In this document: positions 25,952 through 34,369 of the stretch, piece after piece
Layout: each line of letters starts with the position of its first letter
How positions within the stretch are numbered: position 1 is the first letter of the stretch
Assembly: GCF_900114265.1 (NCBI RefSeq)
Contig: NZ_FPKV01000001.1
Span: 434,001-498,000 of the forward strand
Direction of reading: 5' to 3'
DNA from: Flaviramulus basaltis
GTDB taxonomy: Bacteria > Bacteroidota > Bacteroidia > Flavobacteriales > Flavobacteriaceae
DNA length: 64,000 nt
Made by a program: the position numbers and the translations under genes
The notes under the pieces: generated by a model
Seen by the model: only the letters and a program-made list of their open reading frames with translations
Told to the model about the DNA's origin: nothing
Databases searched by the model: none

Positions 25952-26539
25952 ATGAAAAATTTATTTAGTGCTTTTATATGCTTAATAACGATTAGTACAG
26001 TTTCTGCGCAATCTTGGTCAGATAATTTTCAAATTGGAGCTAAGGGAGGTATTAATTTTGCAACAGTTACAGGAGATGACTTTGACAGTCCAGATGCAAG
26101 AACTAGCTTCTACGCAGGTTTACTAGCAGAAATACCTGTTTCGGAAAGATTTTCGATACAACCAGAGGTGTTTTATTCTGGACAAGGATTCGATATTACT
26201 GATGAACCGGATGAATTCGATGCAGAATACCAAGTAGACTATATTAACGTCCCATTGATACTAAAGTTTTATATACTTGATGGCTTTAATATCCATGCGG
26301 GACCTCAATTTGGTTTTAAAATTAATGAAGAACTAGATTTTGACCCAAACAACGATGGTGGAGACACAGATACCGATCAAATAAAAGATTTTGATTTAGG
26401 TCTTAGTGCTGGGCTTGGTTATAAAATTGGAGAAAATTTCTTCGTCGAAGCCAGATATACTTATGGTTTTTCTGAAGTTATTGAAGATACCGATGTTCAT
26501 AATTCTGTTTTCTCTGCTGGAATTGGTTTTATGTTTTAA
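25952..26539 (+). CDS. Small outer-membrane beta-barrel protein (porin-like)
   Basis: A 195-residue protein with signal peptide 1-19 (ending VSAQS) and eight-strand barrel character: GAKGGINFATVTGDDF, FYAGLLAEIPVSERFSIQPEVFYSGQG, VDYINVPLILKFYI, HAGPQFGFKI, and a terminal SAGIGFMF. Typical of the outer-membrane-protein beta-barrel family (OmpA N-terminal/PorT-like size). Function unknown. The gene lies between hemD and a degraded copy of the hemD 3' end, so it may have arrived or been rearranged there. Confidence 0.85.
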   Translation: MKNLFSAFICLITISTVSAQSWSDNFQIGAKGGINFATVTGDDFDSPDARTSFYAGLLAEIPVSERFSIQPEVFYSGQGFDITDEPDEFDAEYQVDYINVPLILKFYILDGFNIHAGPQFGFKINEELDFDPNNDGGDTDTDQIKDFDLGLSAGLGYKIGENFFVEARYTYGFSEVIEDTDVHNSVFSAGIGFMF

Positions 26540-26658
26540 TTGAAACTTATAATACAAAAAAGGAAAATAGGTTCCTAAAAAACCTCTGCTTAACGTGATA
26601 AAATTAAATTTATAAAGACTTTATACATAATAAAAGTCGAATTGAATTATAGGTGAAC

Positions 26659-26775
26659 AACTCTATTAAAGTTATTGAAGAAAAGTATGTGTATAGATTT
26701 ATATAACAACACTTCAAATAACATAAATGACTATGGCTTTAGAAAAACATACTGAAAAGTGAATAAGGGAAATAA
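26659..26775 (+). pseudogene. Decayed copy of the hemD 3' end
   Basis: About 117 bases align with 25591-25711 of hemD. The best block is ATGACTATGGCTTTAGAAAA against ATGACCATGGCTTTAGAAAA, then TACTGAAAAGTGAATAAGGGAAATAA against TATTGAAAAAGTGAATAAAGGGAAATAA. The upstream part (CTATTAAAGTTATTGAAG against CTATTAAAGCTGTTGAGG) also aligns, with small gaps. It is frameshifted and cannot be translated like hemD. A second terminator follows. This explains most of the 375-base stretch between the barrel gene and the next gene; the rest (26540-26658, 26826-26914) holds nothing I recognise. Confidence 0.8.
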
Positions 26776-26794
26776 TTAATTTTCTAAAGCAAAC

Positions 26795-26825
26795 AAAAGG
26801 ATGATTTTAAAATCATCCTTTTTAT
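26795..26825 (+). terminator. Terminator after the hemD fragment
   Basis: Perfect stem AAAAGGATGATTTT / AAAATCATCCTTTT; sits in the same place relative to the fragment as the hemD terminator does to hemD. Confidence 0.8.
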
Positions 26826-26914
26826 TAAATAGAATAACAAGGTAGATAAAATTAAGTCTATGAACCTTATAAAATCGTATATTTAAGAAATAACATATTA
26901 AATAACTTATAATT

Positions 26915-27229
26915 ATGAAAAAAAATATTCTTTGCCTAATGCTAATAACATTATCGTTTGTTATGTTTCCAAATACTATAATGGCTAGTGAAATTACTCC
27001 AACACATCTAACTGCTAAATCTAACGAAATTCCCGAGGAAATTAAAGTAATGATTGATCGCTTAAATGAAATTAAAGACATGGATAGATCGTCTTTAAAT
27101 CGTTTAGAAAAAAAAGAATTAAGAAAAGAAGTTAGAGCGATAAAGAAAAGTGTTAGAGCTTCTGGAAATGGTCTTTACATATCAAGTGGAGCAATAATAA
27201 TTATTTTACTTTTGATTATTATTCTTTAA
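26915..27229 (+). CDS. Small secreted/membrane protein of unknown function
   Basis: A 104-residue protein with a signal peptide (1-25, ending IMASE), a charged middle (IPEEIKVMIDRLNEIKDMDRSSL then a Lys/Arg/Glu-rich helix, 55-80), and a strongly hydrophobic C-terminal tail (ISSGAIIIILLLIIIL). I know similar unnamed proteins in many Bacteroidota; no function is established. Own terminator shared with pckA. Confidence 0.7.
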   Translation: MKKNILCLMLITLSFVMFPNTIMASEITPTHLTAKSNEIPEEIKVMIDRLNEIKDMDRSSLNRLEKKELRKEVRAIKKSVRASGNGLYISSGAIIIILLLIIIL

Positions 27230-27245
27230 TCCTTACAAAAAAATA

Positions 27246-27277
27246 AAAAAGCCCAATTAAATTTAATTGGGCTTTTT
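27246..27277. terminator. Bidirectional terminator before pckA's end
   Basis: Perfect palindrome AAAAAGCCCAATTAAATTTAATTGGGCTTTTT between convergent genes, with A and T runs on both sides. Confidence 0.88.
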
Positions 27278-27287
27278 GTTTTATTAT

Positions 27288-28904
27288 TTAAAACGCATAA
27301 CGCTGTGGACCGCCGCGTCTAATTTCTTCAGTACAATGTTCTTCAAACTTTTTAAAATTCTCTCTAAAAGCATTGGTTAATTTAAAAGCCGTTGTGTAAT
27401 AAGCTTCATCATTATTCCAAGTTGCTCTTGGGCTTAAAACACTTGTAGGAACACCAGGGCATTCTCGTGGTTGTGCTACCCCAAAAACAGAGTGTATATG
27501 GTAATTATCATAATTATACAATCCTAAATCACCATTTAAAACAGCATTAATCATGGCGCGTGTATATTTTAATTTCATTCTTGTTCCAACACCATAAGGT
27601 CCACCTGTCCAACCTGTGTTTACCAACCAAACATTAACGCCTGCATCAATCATTTTCTTGCTTAACATTTCGGCATATTTAGATGGATGCAATGGCATAA
27701 AAGGGGCTCCAAAGCAAGCTGAAAACGACGGCACTGGCTCTACAACTCCTGCCTCGGTTCCTGCTACTTTTGCTGTATAACCAGAAATAAAATGGTATGC
27801 TGCTTGACTTGGTGTTAACTTAGAAATTGGAGGTAATACTCCAAAAGCATCAGCGGTTAAAAAGAAAATATTTTTTGGATTTTCACCTATAGATGGAACT
27901 TGAATATTTTCAATATGGTTAATAGGATAACTTACTCTTGTATTTTGTGTGATTGAAGTATCTTCAAAATTAACATGACCATTTTTATCTAAAACAACAT
28001 TTTCGAGAATGGCACCTTTTTTAATAGCATCAAAAATTTCTGGTTCATTATCTCTTGATAAGTTTATTACTTTTGCATAACAACCTCCTTCAAAATTAAA
28101 AACCGTATTTTCATTGGTCCATCCATGTTCATCATCACCAATTAAACTTCTATTTGGGTCTGTAGATAAGGTTGTCTTTCCTGTACCTGATAATCCAAAA
28201 AATATGGCTGTATCTCCATCTTTACCAACATTGGCACTGCAATGCATAGGTAATGTGTTTTTATATACAGGAAGTATGAAGTTTAAAGCAGAAAAAATAC
28301 CTTTTTTAATTTCACCTGTATAACCAGTTCCGCCTATTAGTGCTATTTTTTTTGTGAAATTTAAAATCGCAAAATTATGTTGGCGTGTTCCATCCTCTTC
28401 CGGATTAGCCATAAAACTTGGTGCATTTACAACAGTCCATTCAGGAGAAAAATTCTCTAATTCTTTTTCTGTTGGACGCAAAAACATATTATAAGCAAAC
28501 TGGTTACTCCAAGGATATTCATTAATAATACGAATATTTAACTTATAGTTTTCATCTGCACAAGCATAACTGTCTCTTACAAAAAGTTCTTTATTTGATA
28601 AATAATCTACAACCTTATTGTAAAGCTTATCAAACTTATCGGCATCAAACGGAATGTTTATATTACCCCACCAAACTTTATCTTTGGTAATATCATCTTT
28701 AACTATAAACCTATCTTTTGGTGAACGACCAGTAAACTCTCCTGTATTAACTGCCAAAGCACCAGAAGACGCTTCTACACCTTGTCCTTTATTAATAGCG
28801 ATTTCGTGTAACTCCTCTGGAGATAATTGGTAATTAATTTTTGCGTTTTTTATGCCATATTGCTCTAACGAAATCGTTTTCGTAATCTGGTCGTAATTTC
28901 CCAT
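27288..28904 (-). CDS. pckA: Phosphoenolpyruvate carboxykinase (ATP)
   Basis: A 538-residue enzyme converting oxaloacetate to PEP, the entry to gluconeogenesis. The N-terminal substrate-binding TGRSPKDRF, the PEPCK-specific HCSANVG, the kinase-1a loop FGLSGTGKTTLS near residue 240, and the metal-binding GDDEHGW are all present. ATP type by these motifs. Own promoter upstream. Confidence 0.96.
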   Translation of the reverse strand: MGNYDQITKTISLEQYGIKNAKINYQLSPEELHEIAINKGQGVEASSGALAVNTGEFTGRSPKDRFIVKDDITKDKVWWGNINIPFDADKFDKLYNKVVDYLSNKELFVRDSYACADENYKLNIRIINEYPWSNQFAYNMFLRPTEKELENFSPEWTVVNAPSFMANPEEDGTRQHNFAILNFTKKIALIGGTGYTGEIKKGIFSALNFILPVYKNTLPMHCSANVGKDGDTAIFFGLSGTGKTTLSTDPNRSLIGDDEHGWTNENTVFNFEGGCYAKVINLSRDNEPEIFDAIKKGAILENVVLDKNGHVNFEDTSITQNTRVSYPINHIENIQVPSIGENPKNIFFLTADAFGVLPPISKLTPSQAAYHFISGYTAKVAGTEAGVVEPVPSFSACFGAPFMPLHPSKYAEMLSKKMIDAGVNVWLVNTGWTGGPYGVGTRMKLKYTRAMINAVLNGDLGLYNYDNYHIHSVFGVAQPRECPGVPTSVLSPRATWNNDEAYYTTAFKLTNAFRENFKKFEEHCTEEIRRGGPQRYAF

Positions 28905-28931
28905 AACTTTTATATAATTTTAATTATTCTG

Positions 28932-28939
28932 CAAAATTA
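28932..28939 (-). promoter_or_regulatory. Candidate -7 box of pckA, TAATTTTG
   Basis: Matches TAnnTTTG on the minus strand, 27 bases before the start codon. No -33 match. Confidence 0.4.
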
Positions 28940-29026
28940 AGATTTATTTTAGGTAAAAGTAGAATTAATAACGAAAATAAAACAACACCAATTCACCCAT
29001 CTTCTTAATACCAATTGAGAGGTTAC

Positions 29027-29419
29027 TTATTTGTTTTCCTTCATTTTCAAAAAATCAATAAGTATAAATACCCAAGCTAAAATTAAGAGCAAACCTCCTA
29101 TTGGTGTTATAAAACCAATAATTTTAAAATTAAAACTTGTTAACGAATTTGTAGCTAATCCATAAATTGATCCTGAAAAAAAAATAACCCCAATTAATGT
29201 TAAGTAATAAACCATCTTTTTAGTTTTTTCATTTATTAAAGCTGTACTACCTACAAAAAGTAAAAAAACAGCATGATACATTTGGTACCGAACTCCAGTT
29301 TCAAAAGTTTGTATAGCTTCCGCTGTAATTAACTGTTTTAAACCATGTGCACCAAAAGCACCTAAAACAATACTTATAATTCCCAAAAGGGCTGCTGTGA
29401 TTAAAATTTTTTTATTCAT
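29027..29419 (-). CDS. DUF423 membrane protein
   Basis: A 130-residue integral membrane protein of four hydrophobic helices with the family's LGAFGAHGLK and FETGVRYQMYHAVFLL segments. DUF423 (YgdD-like) proteins are widespread and uncharacterised. Monocistronic. Confidence 0.88.
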   Translation of the reverse strand: MNKKILITAALLGIISIVLGAFGAHGLKQLITAEAIQTFETGVRYQMYHAVFLLFVGSTALINEKTKKMVYYLTLIGVIFFSGSIYGLATNSLTSFNFKIIGFITPIGGLLLILAWVFILIDFLKMKENK

Positions 29420-29530
29420 TATTATAAATTATTCTCAATAAAAACTTTTATTTTTTATTAATTTCGTAAAATCAAATACTAATTAAACAATTTAGCTAGT
29501 ATTACACAAAATTACTCAACAAAACCCAAT

Positions 29531-30895
29531 ATGCGAAAGATTTTAATCATTGGTTCTGGAAAATCAACATCTTATCTTTTAAAATACCTACTAGATAAAT
29601 CTGTTTTAGAAAATCTATTTATCACTATTGGTGATTTAAATATTGAAAACACTAAAAAGCTAATTGAGAATTATAAAAACACTAAAGCTATAGTATTAGA
29701 TGTTTTTGATGAAACATCACGTAAGGAAGCCATTAAGAATTCAGACATCGTTATATCAATGCTACCTGCACGTTTTCATATAGAAGTGGCCAAAGATTGT
29801 ATTTTATATAAAAAACATATGGTAACCGCATCTTATGTAAGTCCAGAAATGCAAGCTTTAAATGATGATGCTATTGCCAATAACCTCATTTTAATGAACG
29901 AAATTGGTGTTGATCCTGGTATTGATCATATGAGTGCCATGCATGTTTTAGATAGAATTCGAGATAATGGAGGTAAAATTATTTTGTTCGAATCTTTTAC
30001 TGGAGGATTAGTAGCTCCTGAAAGTGACAACAACCTGTGGAATTACAAATTTACATGGAACCCAAGAAATGTCGTAGTTGCCGGTCAAGGTGGAGCTGCA
30101 AAATTTTTGCAAGAAGGCACCTATAAATACATACCATACAATCGATTATTTAGACGTACCGAGTTTTTAGATATTGATGGTTTTGGACGTTTTGAAGTTT
30201 ACGCTAATCGTGATTCTTTAAAATACCAAAGTGTTTATGGACTAGAAAACATTAAAACTTTATATCGTGGCACAATGCGTCGCGTTGGTTTTAGTAGAGC
30301 GTGGAATATTTTTGTAACCTTAGGCATGACAGACGATAGCTACACCATAGATGATAGCGAAAACATGAGTTATCGCGACTTCGTTAATGCCTTTCTACCT
30401 TATAGTCCATCAGATTCTGTAGAATTAAAATTAAGATATCAAATTAAAATAGATCAAGATGATATTGTTTGGGATAAGCTTGTAGAACTAGATATTTTTA
30501 GTTCCACAAAAAGAGTAGAACTTAAAAAAGCAACTCCAGCACAGATTCTTGAAAAAATATTAATGGATAGCTGGACACTTGCCAAAAACGATAAAGACAT
30601 GATTGTTATGTATCATAAATTTGGTTACGAAAAAGATGGTAAAAAATACCAAATAGATGCTAACATGGTAACTCTAGGCGAAGATCAAACTTATACTGCT
30701 ATGGCAAAAACCGTTGGCTTACCTGTTGCGATTGCAGCTCTCGCTATTTTAAATGGCAAGATTAAAACGTCAGGTGTACAAATTCCTATCACTAAAGAAG
30801 TTTACCAACCTATTTTAAAAGAGTTAGAAACTTTTGGCATTACATTTAACGAAAAAGAAGTGCCATATTTAGGCTATAATCCTTTAAATAATTAG
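29531..30895 (+). CDS. Saccharopine dehydrogenase (glutamate-forming type)
   Basis: A 454-residue NAD(P)-dependent Rossmann enzyme. N-terminal ILIIGSGKSTSYLLKYLL carries the Gly-rich motif (with Ser in the last Gly place), followed by SDIVISMLPARFHIEVAKDC, NEIGVDPGIDHMSAM and the C-terminal catalytic-like region of Lys9-type enzymes. It acts in the saccharopine route linking lysine, 2-oxoglutarate, glutamate and aminoadipate semialdehyde. In a bacterium with glutaryl-CoA dehydrogenase the likely direction is lysine breakdown. An Lrp regulator gene lies 550 bases downstream. Confidence 0.85.
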   Translation: MRKILIIGSGKSTSYLLKYLLDKSVLENLFITIGDLNIENTKKLIENYKNTKAIVLDVFDETSRKEAIKNSDIVISMLPARFHIEVAKDCILYKKHMVTASYVSPEMQALNDDAIANNLILMNEIGVDPGIDHMSAMHVLDRIRDNGGKIILFESFTGGLVAPESDNNLWNYKFTWNPRNVVVAGQGGAAKFLQEGTYKYIPYNRLFRRTEFLDIDGFGRFEVYANRDSLKYQSVYGLENIKTLYRGTMRRVGFSRAWNIFVTLGMTDDSYTIDDSENMSYRDFVNAFLPYSPSDSVELKLRYQIKIDQDDIVWDKLVELDIFSSTKRVELKKATPAQILEKILMDSWTLAKNDKDMIVMYHKFGYEKDGKKYQIDANMVTLGEDQTYTAMAKTVGLPVAIAALAILNGKIKTSGVQIPITKEVYQPILKELETFGITFNEKEVPYLGYNPLNN

Positions 30896-30900
30896 TTTTT

Positions 30901-31095
30901 GGGCGTTACCACAAGGGTCGCGCTTTCCGTTCCAATCTTTTTAAAACTAATTATTCTCATTTATCGTCATTACGAGAAGCAAAGCGAGGTGGTAATCTTA
31001 TTAAACAGATTACCACAACATTTTATAAATGTTTCGCAATGACGAAGAGTTTTAAAAAGGATTTCCTCTATAATCGCTAACGCAAGCATTATAGT
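30901..31095 (+). repeat. Dispersed palindromic repeat, copy 2, split by another repeat
   Basis: Outer blocks: GGGCGTTACC...GGGTCGCGCTTTCCG...AATCTTTTTAAAAC (30901-30947) and GTTTTAAAAAGGAT...ATCGCTAACGCAAGC (31049-31090). The arms CTTTTTAAAAC / GTTTTAAAAAG pair exactly. The order is the same as in the copy at 13079-13165, but the loop is expanded by the 80-base palindromic element annotated separately. No gene in this gap. Confidence 0.65.
30965..31044 (+). repeat. REP-like palindromic element nested in the other repeat
   Basis: Ends CGTCATTACGAG and TCGCAATGACG are near-perfect inverted repeats. The interior pair GTGGTAATCT / AGATTACCAC forms a second stem, and ACATT / AATGT a third. This matches the CGTCATTGCGAG-type REP-like element common in many bacterial intergenic regions. 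Non-coding. Confidence 0.7.
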
Positions 31096-31143
31096 TTCAA
31101 TTTAAAAGTAAATAGTTACTTTTATGTTTTAGATTAAAATAAT

Positions 31144-31437
31144 ATGTCAAGCCAAGGAATATTCAAGATTGAATGGTTAATAGAATTAATTAAAGAACAA
31201 GAACCTGATAGGTTAGATTTAATAAATCATTTAAAAAAATCGGAAATAAAAGAATGGTATAAAAGGGCTTATGTAGGATTAGTAAATGCAATTAAACCAA
31301 ATCAACCTGGGTCTGAATGGCAATTTGAAGAAAATATAGAATTACATCATCCAACCGAAGGAACCATTATTTTAGATATTCTAAAAGGTGGTAGAGTTGG
31401 TGGTATTGAATTTTTAAAATACATACCACATTATTAA
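31144..31437 (+). CDS. Hypothetical protein, 97 residues
   Basis: A small soluble acidic protein with no signal, membrane segment or motif I recognise. It reads MSSQGIFKIEWLIELIKEQ, then a charged helix and a beta-rich tail ILDILKGGRVGGIEFL. It is followed 7 bases later by the Lrp-family gene, so both are probably co-transcribed; a role connected with that regulator is only suggested by context. Codon use looks like its neighbours. Confidence 0.55.
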   Translation: MSSQGIFKIEWLIELIKEQEPDRLDLINHLKKSEIKEWYKRAYVGLVNAIKPNQPGSEWQFEENIELHHPTEGTIILDILKGGRVGGIEFLKYIPHY

Positions 31438-31444
31438 AATATAG

Positions 31445-31915
31445 ATGAAGCAAAAAACAAAAGCGATAACCATTGATGGTATTGATAAAAAAATACTACG
31501 TGCATTAACTACAGATGCTCGAACACCTATTTTAGAAATTGCTCGTAATGTTGGTATTTCAGGAGCAGCAATTCATCAACGGTTACGAAAGCTAGAAAAA
31601 TCTAAACTCATTTCAGGTTCCATGTTTATTATTGATCCTAAAGTGTTAGGCTATTCAACTTTAGCATTTGTTGGCATTTACTTAGATAAAGTTGCGAACT
31701 CAGAAGATATTATTAGGGCTTTAAAAAAAATCCCTGAAGTTCTAGAGTGCCATTACACAACTGGTGTTTATAGTATTTTTATTAAGCTACTTTGTTTAGA
31801 TAACGCACATTTAATGTATTTACTTAGCAATAATATTCAAACTATAACCGGTGTTTTAAGAACCGAATCTCTTATTTCTTTAGAACAACAAATTGATAGA
31901 CAAGTACATATATAA
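31445..31915 (+). CDS. Lrp/AsnC-family transcriptional regulator
   Basis: A 156-residue regulator with the N-terminal helix-turn-helix (DKKILRALTTDARTPILEIARNVGISGAAIHQRLRKLE, split here only for brevity) and a C-terminal RAM/AsnC ligand-binding domain (LGYSTLAFVGIYL, VLECHYTTGVYSIFIKLLC). Lrp-type proteins sense amino acids. The saccharopine dehydrogenase gene just upstream suggests lysine as a possible effector, by inference. Confidence 0.9.
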   Translation: MKQKTKAITIDGIDKKILRALTTDARTPILEIARNVGISGAAIHQRLRKLEKSKLISGSMFIIDPKVLGYSTLAFVGIYLDKVANSEDIIRALKKIPEVLECHYTTGVYSIFIKLLCLDNAHLMYLLSNNIQTITGVLRTESLISLEQQIDRQVHI

Positions 31916-32008
31916 TTCAACGAAATTAAAGTAGTTTCTTGCGCAACATTTTAATATTATTGTATCTTATAATTAATACTACACCAATCAATCTTTAAAC
32001 AAACTTTT

Positions 32009-32560
32009 ATGAAGAGAACTTTATTATTTTTACTCATCCCCTTTTTTGTGTCATCATCTTTATTTTCACAAGAAGTATCCACAGACAATGCTACAGAAGA
32101 CAAAAATGAATTAAAAATAAACATGACAAATCTTATTGGTTTTAAATGGCTTGATGTAGGTTACGAGTATATTTTAAATGAAGAGTCTTCAATTGGGATA
32201 GGAATATTAACAAAAATTGGATCAGACAGAGATGACAGTGATGGTCTTGATGAATACAGAACATTTTCGTTAACACCCTATTACAGACATTTTTTTTCAA
32301 AAAAATACGCTCAAGGCTTTTTTGTTGAAGGTTTTGCCATGTTACATTCTGGAGAAGACGAATTTTATAATAACAACTCTGGCTCGTATTATGACGAAAA
32401 ATATACCGATTTAGCCATTGGTGTTTCTGGAGGAGCAAAATTTGTTACCAAAAGAGGTTTTATCGCTGAAATATACTTAGGAATTGGTAGAGATATGCTT
32501 GATCAAAGTGATATTGAAGTTGTTGGAAGAGGCGGTATTGCACTAGGTTTTAGATTTTAA
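32009..32560 (+). CDS. Small outer-membrane beta-barrel protein (DUF3575-like)
   Basis: A 183-residue secreted protein, signal peptide 1-20 (ending SLFSQ), with a barrel-like alternating pattern: KINMTNLIGFKWLDVGYEYIL, SIGIGILTKIG, YRTFSLTPYYRHFFS, GFFVEGFAML, VSGGAKFVTKRGFIAEIYLGIGR and a terminal GIALGFRF with C-terminal Phe. Resembles the DUF3575/OM beta-barrel families. Function unknown. Confidence 0.75.
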   Translation: MKRTLLFLLIPFFVSSSLFSQEVSTDNATEDKNELKINMTNLIGFKWLDVGYEYILNEESSIGIGILTKIGSDRDDSDGLDEYRTFSLTPYYRHFFSKKYAQGFFVEGFAMLHSGEDEFYNNNSGSYYDEKYTDLAIGVSGGAKFVTKRGFIAEIYLGIGRDMLDQSDIEVVGRGGIALGFRF

Positions 32561-32564
32561 TAAA

Positions 32565-32618
32565 CTAACAAAAAAAGAAAAACCCAAGCAATTACTTGGG
32601 TTTTTCTTTTTTTGTTAG
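32565..32618. terminator. Bidirectional terminator, 24-base perfect stem
   Basis: CTAACAAAAAAAGAAAAACC... and its exact reverse complement (24 bases each side, 6-base loop) between convergent genes; unusually long perfect match. Confidence 0.85.
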
Positions 32619-32702
32619 TCATGTTTGAAATGAGGAACGATTGATATATCACACACTGGAATATCTATCAAATAATATAATTTCTCCTATCGTCGAAATG
32701 AC
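32618..32702. repeat. Degenerate REP-like repeat between convergent genes
   Basis: Outer ends GTCATGTTTGAAATGAGG and CTATCGTCGAAATGAC resemble the GTCATTTCGA-type flavobacterial repeat with much decay in the middle. Non-coding. Confidence 0.4.
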
Positions 32703-32716
32703 TTTAAACCTTGTTT

Positions 32717-34261
32717 CTATTTCATTTTCATTAACCAAGTGCGTACATCTACTTCTTGCTTAATAATATTTCGCAAATCTTCTATTTTAACACGTTCTTG
32801 TTCCATAGAATCTCTATGACGAATAGTTACTGTGTTATCTTCTAAAGTATCATGATCTACAGTAATACAAAATGGTGTTCCGTTTGCATCTTGACGACGA
32901 TAACGTCTACCAACAGCATCCTTTTCATCGTAATCTACATTAAAATCCCATTTTAAATCTTCTACAATTTGTCGTGCTACTTCTGGTAAACCATCCTTTT
33001 TTACTAAAGGTAAAATAGCCGCTTTTACTGGTGCTAAAACACTTGGTAATTTTAAAACTGTTCTAGTCGTTCCATTTTCTAATTCCTCTTCAACTAAAGC
33101 GTTTGAAAATACTGCTAAAAACATACGGTCTAAACCAATAGATGTTTCTAAAACATAAGGTGTATAACTCTTGTTTTCTTCATGATCAAAATATTGTAAT
33201 TTCTTTCCTGAAAATTCTTCGTGTTGTTTTAAATCGAAATCTGTTCTTGAGTGAATTCCTTCTAATTCTTTAAAGCCAAACGGAAATTTAAACTCTATAT
33301 CTGTTGCAGCATCTGCGTAATGCGCTAATTTTTCGTGGTCATGAAAACGGTAGTTATATTGTCCCATTCCTAAACTTAAATGCCATTTCATTCTAGTTTC
33401 TTTCCAATGTTCAAACCATTCTTTTTGTGTTCCTGGTTTAATAAAGAATTGCATTTCCATTTGTTCAAACTCACGCATTCTAAAAATAAATTGTCTTGCA
33501 ACAATCTCGTTTCTAAATGCTTTTCCTGTTTGTGCAATTCCAAAAGGAATTTTCATTCGTCCAGTTTTCTGTACGTTTAAAAAATTCACAAAAATACCTT
33601 GTGCGGTTTCTGGTCTTAAATATAAATCCATCGCAGATTCGGCTGAAGCACCAAGCTTAGTTCCAAACATTAAGTTAAACTGCTTAACGTCTGTCCAGTT
33701 TCTGCTTCCTGTTAATGGGTCTGCAATTTCTAATTCTTCAATAAGTGCTTTTACATCTGCTAAATCTTCATTTTCTAAAGATTTTGCCATCCGCGAAAGC
33801 GTAGTATTTATTTTTTCTTGGTATCCTACAACTCGCCCGTTTGTAGACACAAATTCTTCTTTATTAAAAGCATCACCAAAACGTTTTTCAGCTTTAGCAA
33901 CTTCTTTGTCAATTTTTGCTTCAATTTTAGCACAATAATCTTCAATTAAAACATCGGCTCTATAGCGTTTTTTAGAATCTTTATTATCAATTAAAGGATC
34001 GTTAAAAGCGTCAACGTGCCCTGAAGCTTTCCAAGTTGTTGGATGCATAAATATTGCAGCATCAATACCTACAATATTTTCATTCATTTGCACCATGGCT
34101 TTCCACCAATAGTCGCGTATATTTTTCTTTAATTCTGCTCCGTTTTGCGCATAGTCATAAACTGCACTTAAACCGTCATAAATTTCACTACTTTGAAATA
34201 CGTATCCGTATTCCTTTGCATGCGAAACTACCTTCTTAAATTGATCATCTTGATTTGCCAT
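32717..34261 (-). CDS. glyS: Glycyl-tRNA synthetase (class II dimeric)
   Basis: A 514-residue single-chain glycyl-tRNA synthetase. Class II motifs: motif 2-like GKAFRNEIVARQFIFRMREFEQMEMQ, the glycine-binding region, and motif 3 ETSIGLDRMFLAVF near residue 375. The C-terminal anticodon-binding domain LPLVKKDGLPEVARQI is present. Single-chain alpha2 form as in Bacteroidota. A TATTTTTG box ends only 4 bases before its ATG, so the mRNA could be leaderless. Confidence 0.95.
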   Translation of the reverse strand: MANQDDQFKKVVSHAKEYGYVFQSSEIYDGLSAVYDYAQNGAELKKNIRDYWWKAMVQMNENIVGIDAAIFMHPTTWKASGHVDAFNDPLIDNKDSKKRYRADVLIEDYCAKIEAKIDKEVAKAEKRFGDAFNKEEFVSTNGRVVGYQEKINTTLSRMAKSLENEDLADVKALIEELEIADPLTGSRNWTDVKQFNLMFGTKLGASAESAMDLYLRPETAQGIFVNFLNVQKTGRMKIPFGIAQTGKAFRNEIVARQFIFRMREFEQMEMQFFIKPGTQKEWFEHWKETRMKWHLSLGMGQYNYRFHDHEKLAHYADAATDIEFKFPFGFKELEGIHSRTDFDLKQHEEFSGKKLQYFDHEENKSYTPYVLETSIGLDRMFLAVFSNALVEEELENGTTRTVLKLPSVLAPVKAAILPLVKKDGLPEVARQIVEDLKWDFNVDYDEKDAVGRRYRRQDANGTPFCITVDHDTLEDNTVTIRHRDSMEQERVKIEDLRNIIKQEVDVRTWLMKMK

Positions 34262-34265
34262 GGTG

Positions 34266-34273
34266 CAAAAATA
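34266..34273 (-). promoter_or_regulatory. Candidate -7 box immediately before glyS
   Basis: TATTTTTG on the minus strand, 4 bases before the ATG; if functional, transcription would begin at or near the start codon. Confidence 0.35.
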
Positions 34274-34369
34274 AAAAACCGCTTCAAACTAATAGCTAGT
34301 TTATTAAAAAATAAGTGTTCTATTCTTTTATTTTTTATTTAAGTTTACAAGACCACTATTTTTATATAA

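Noticed and set aside
26915-27229. Small protein sometimes labelled as a synthetase fragment
   Set aside because: It has a signal peptide and membrane tail and no synthetase motif; I leave it as unknown.
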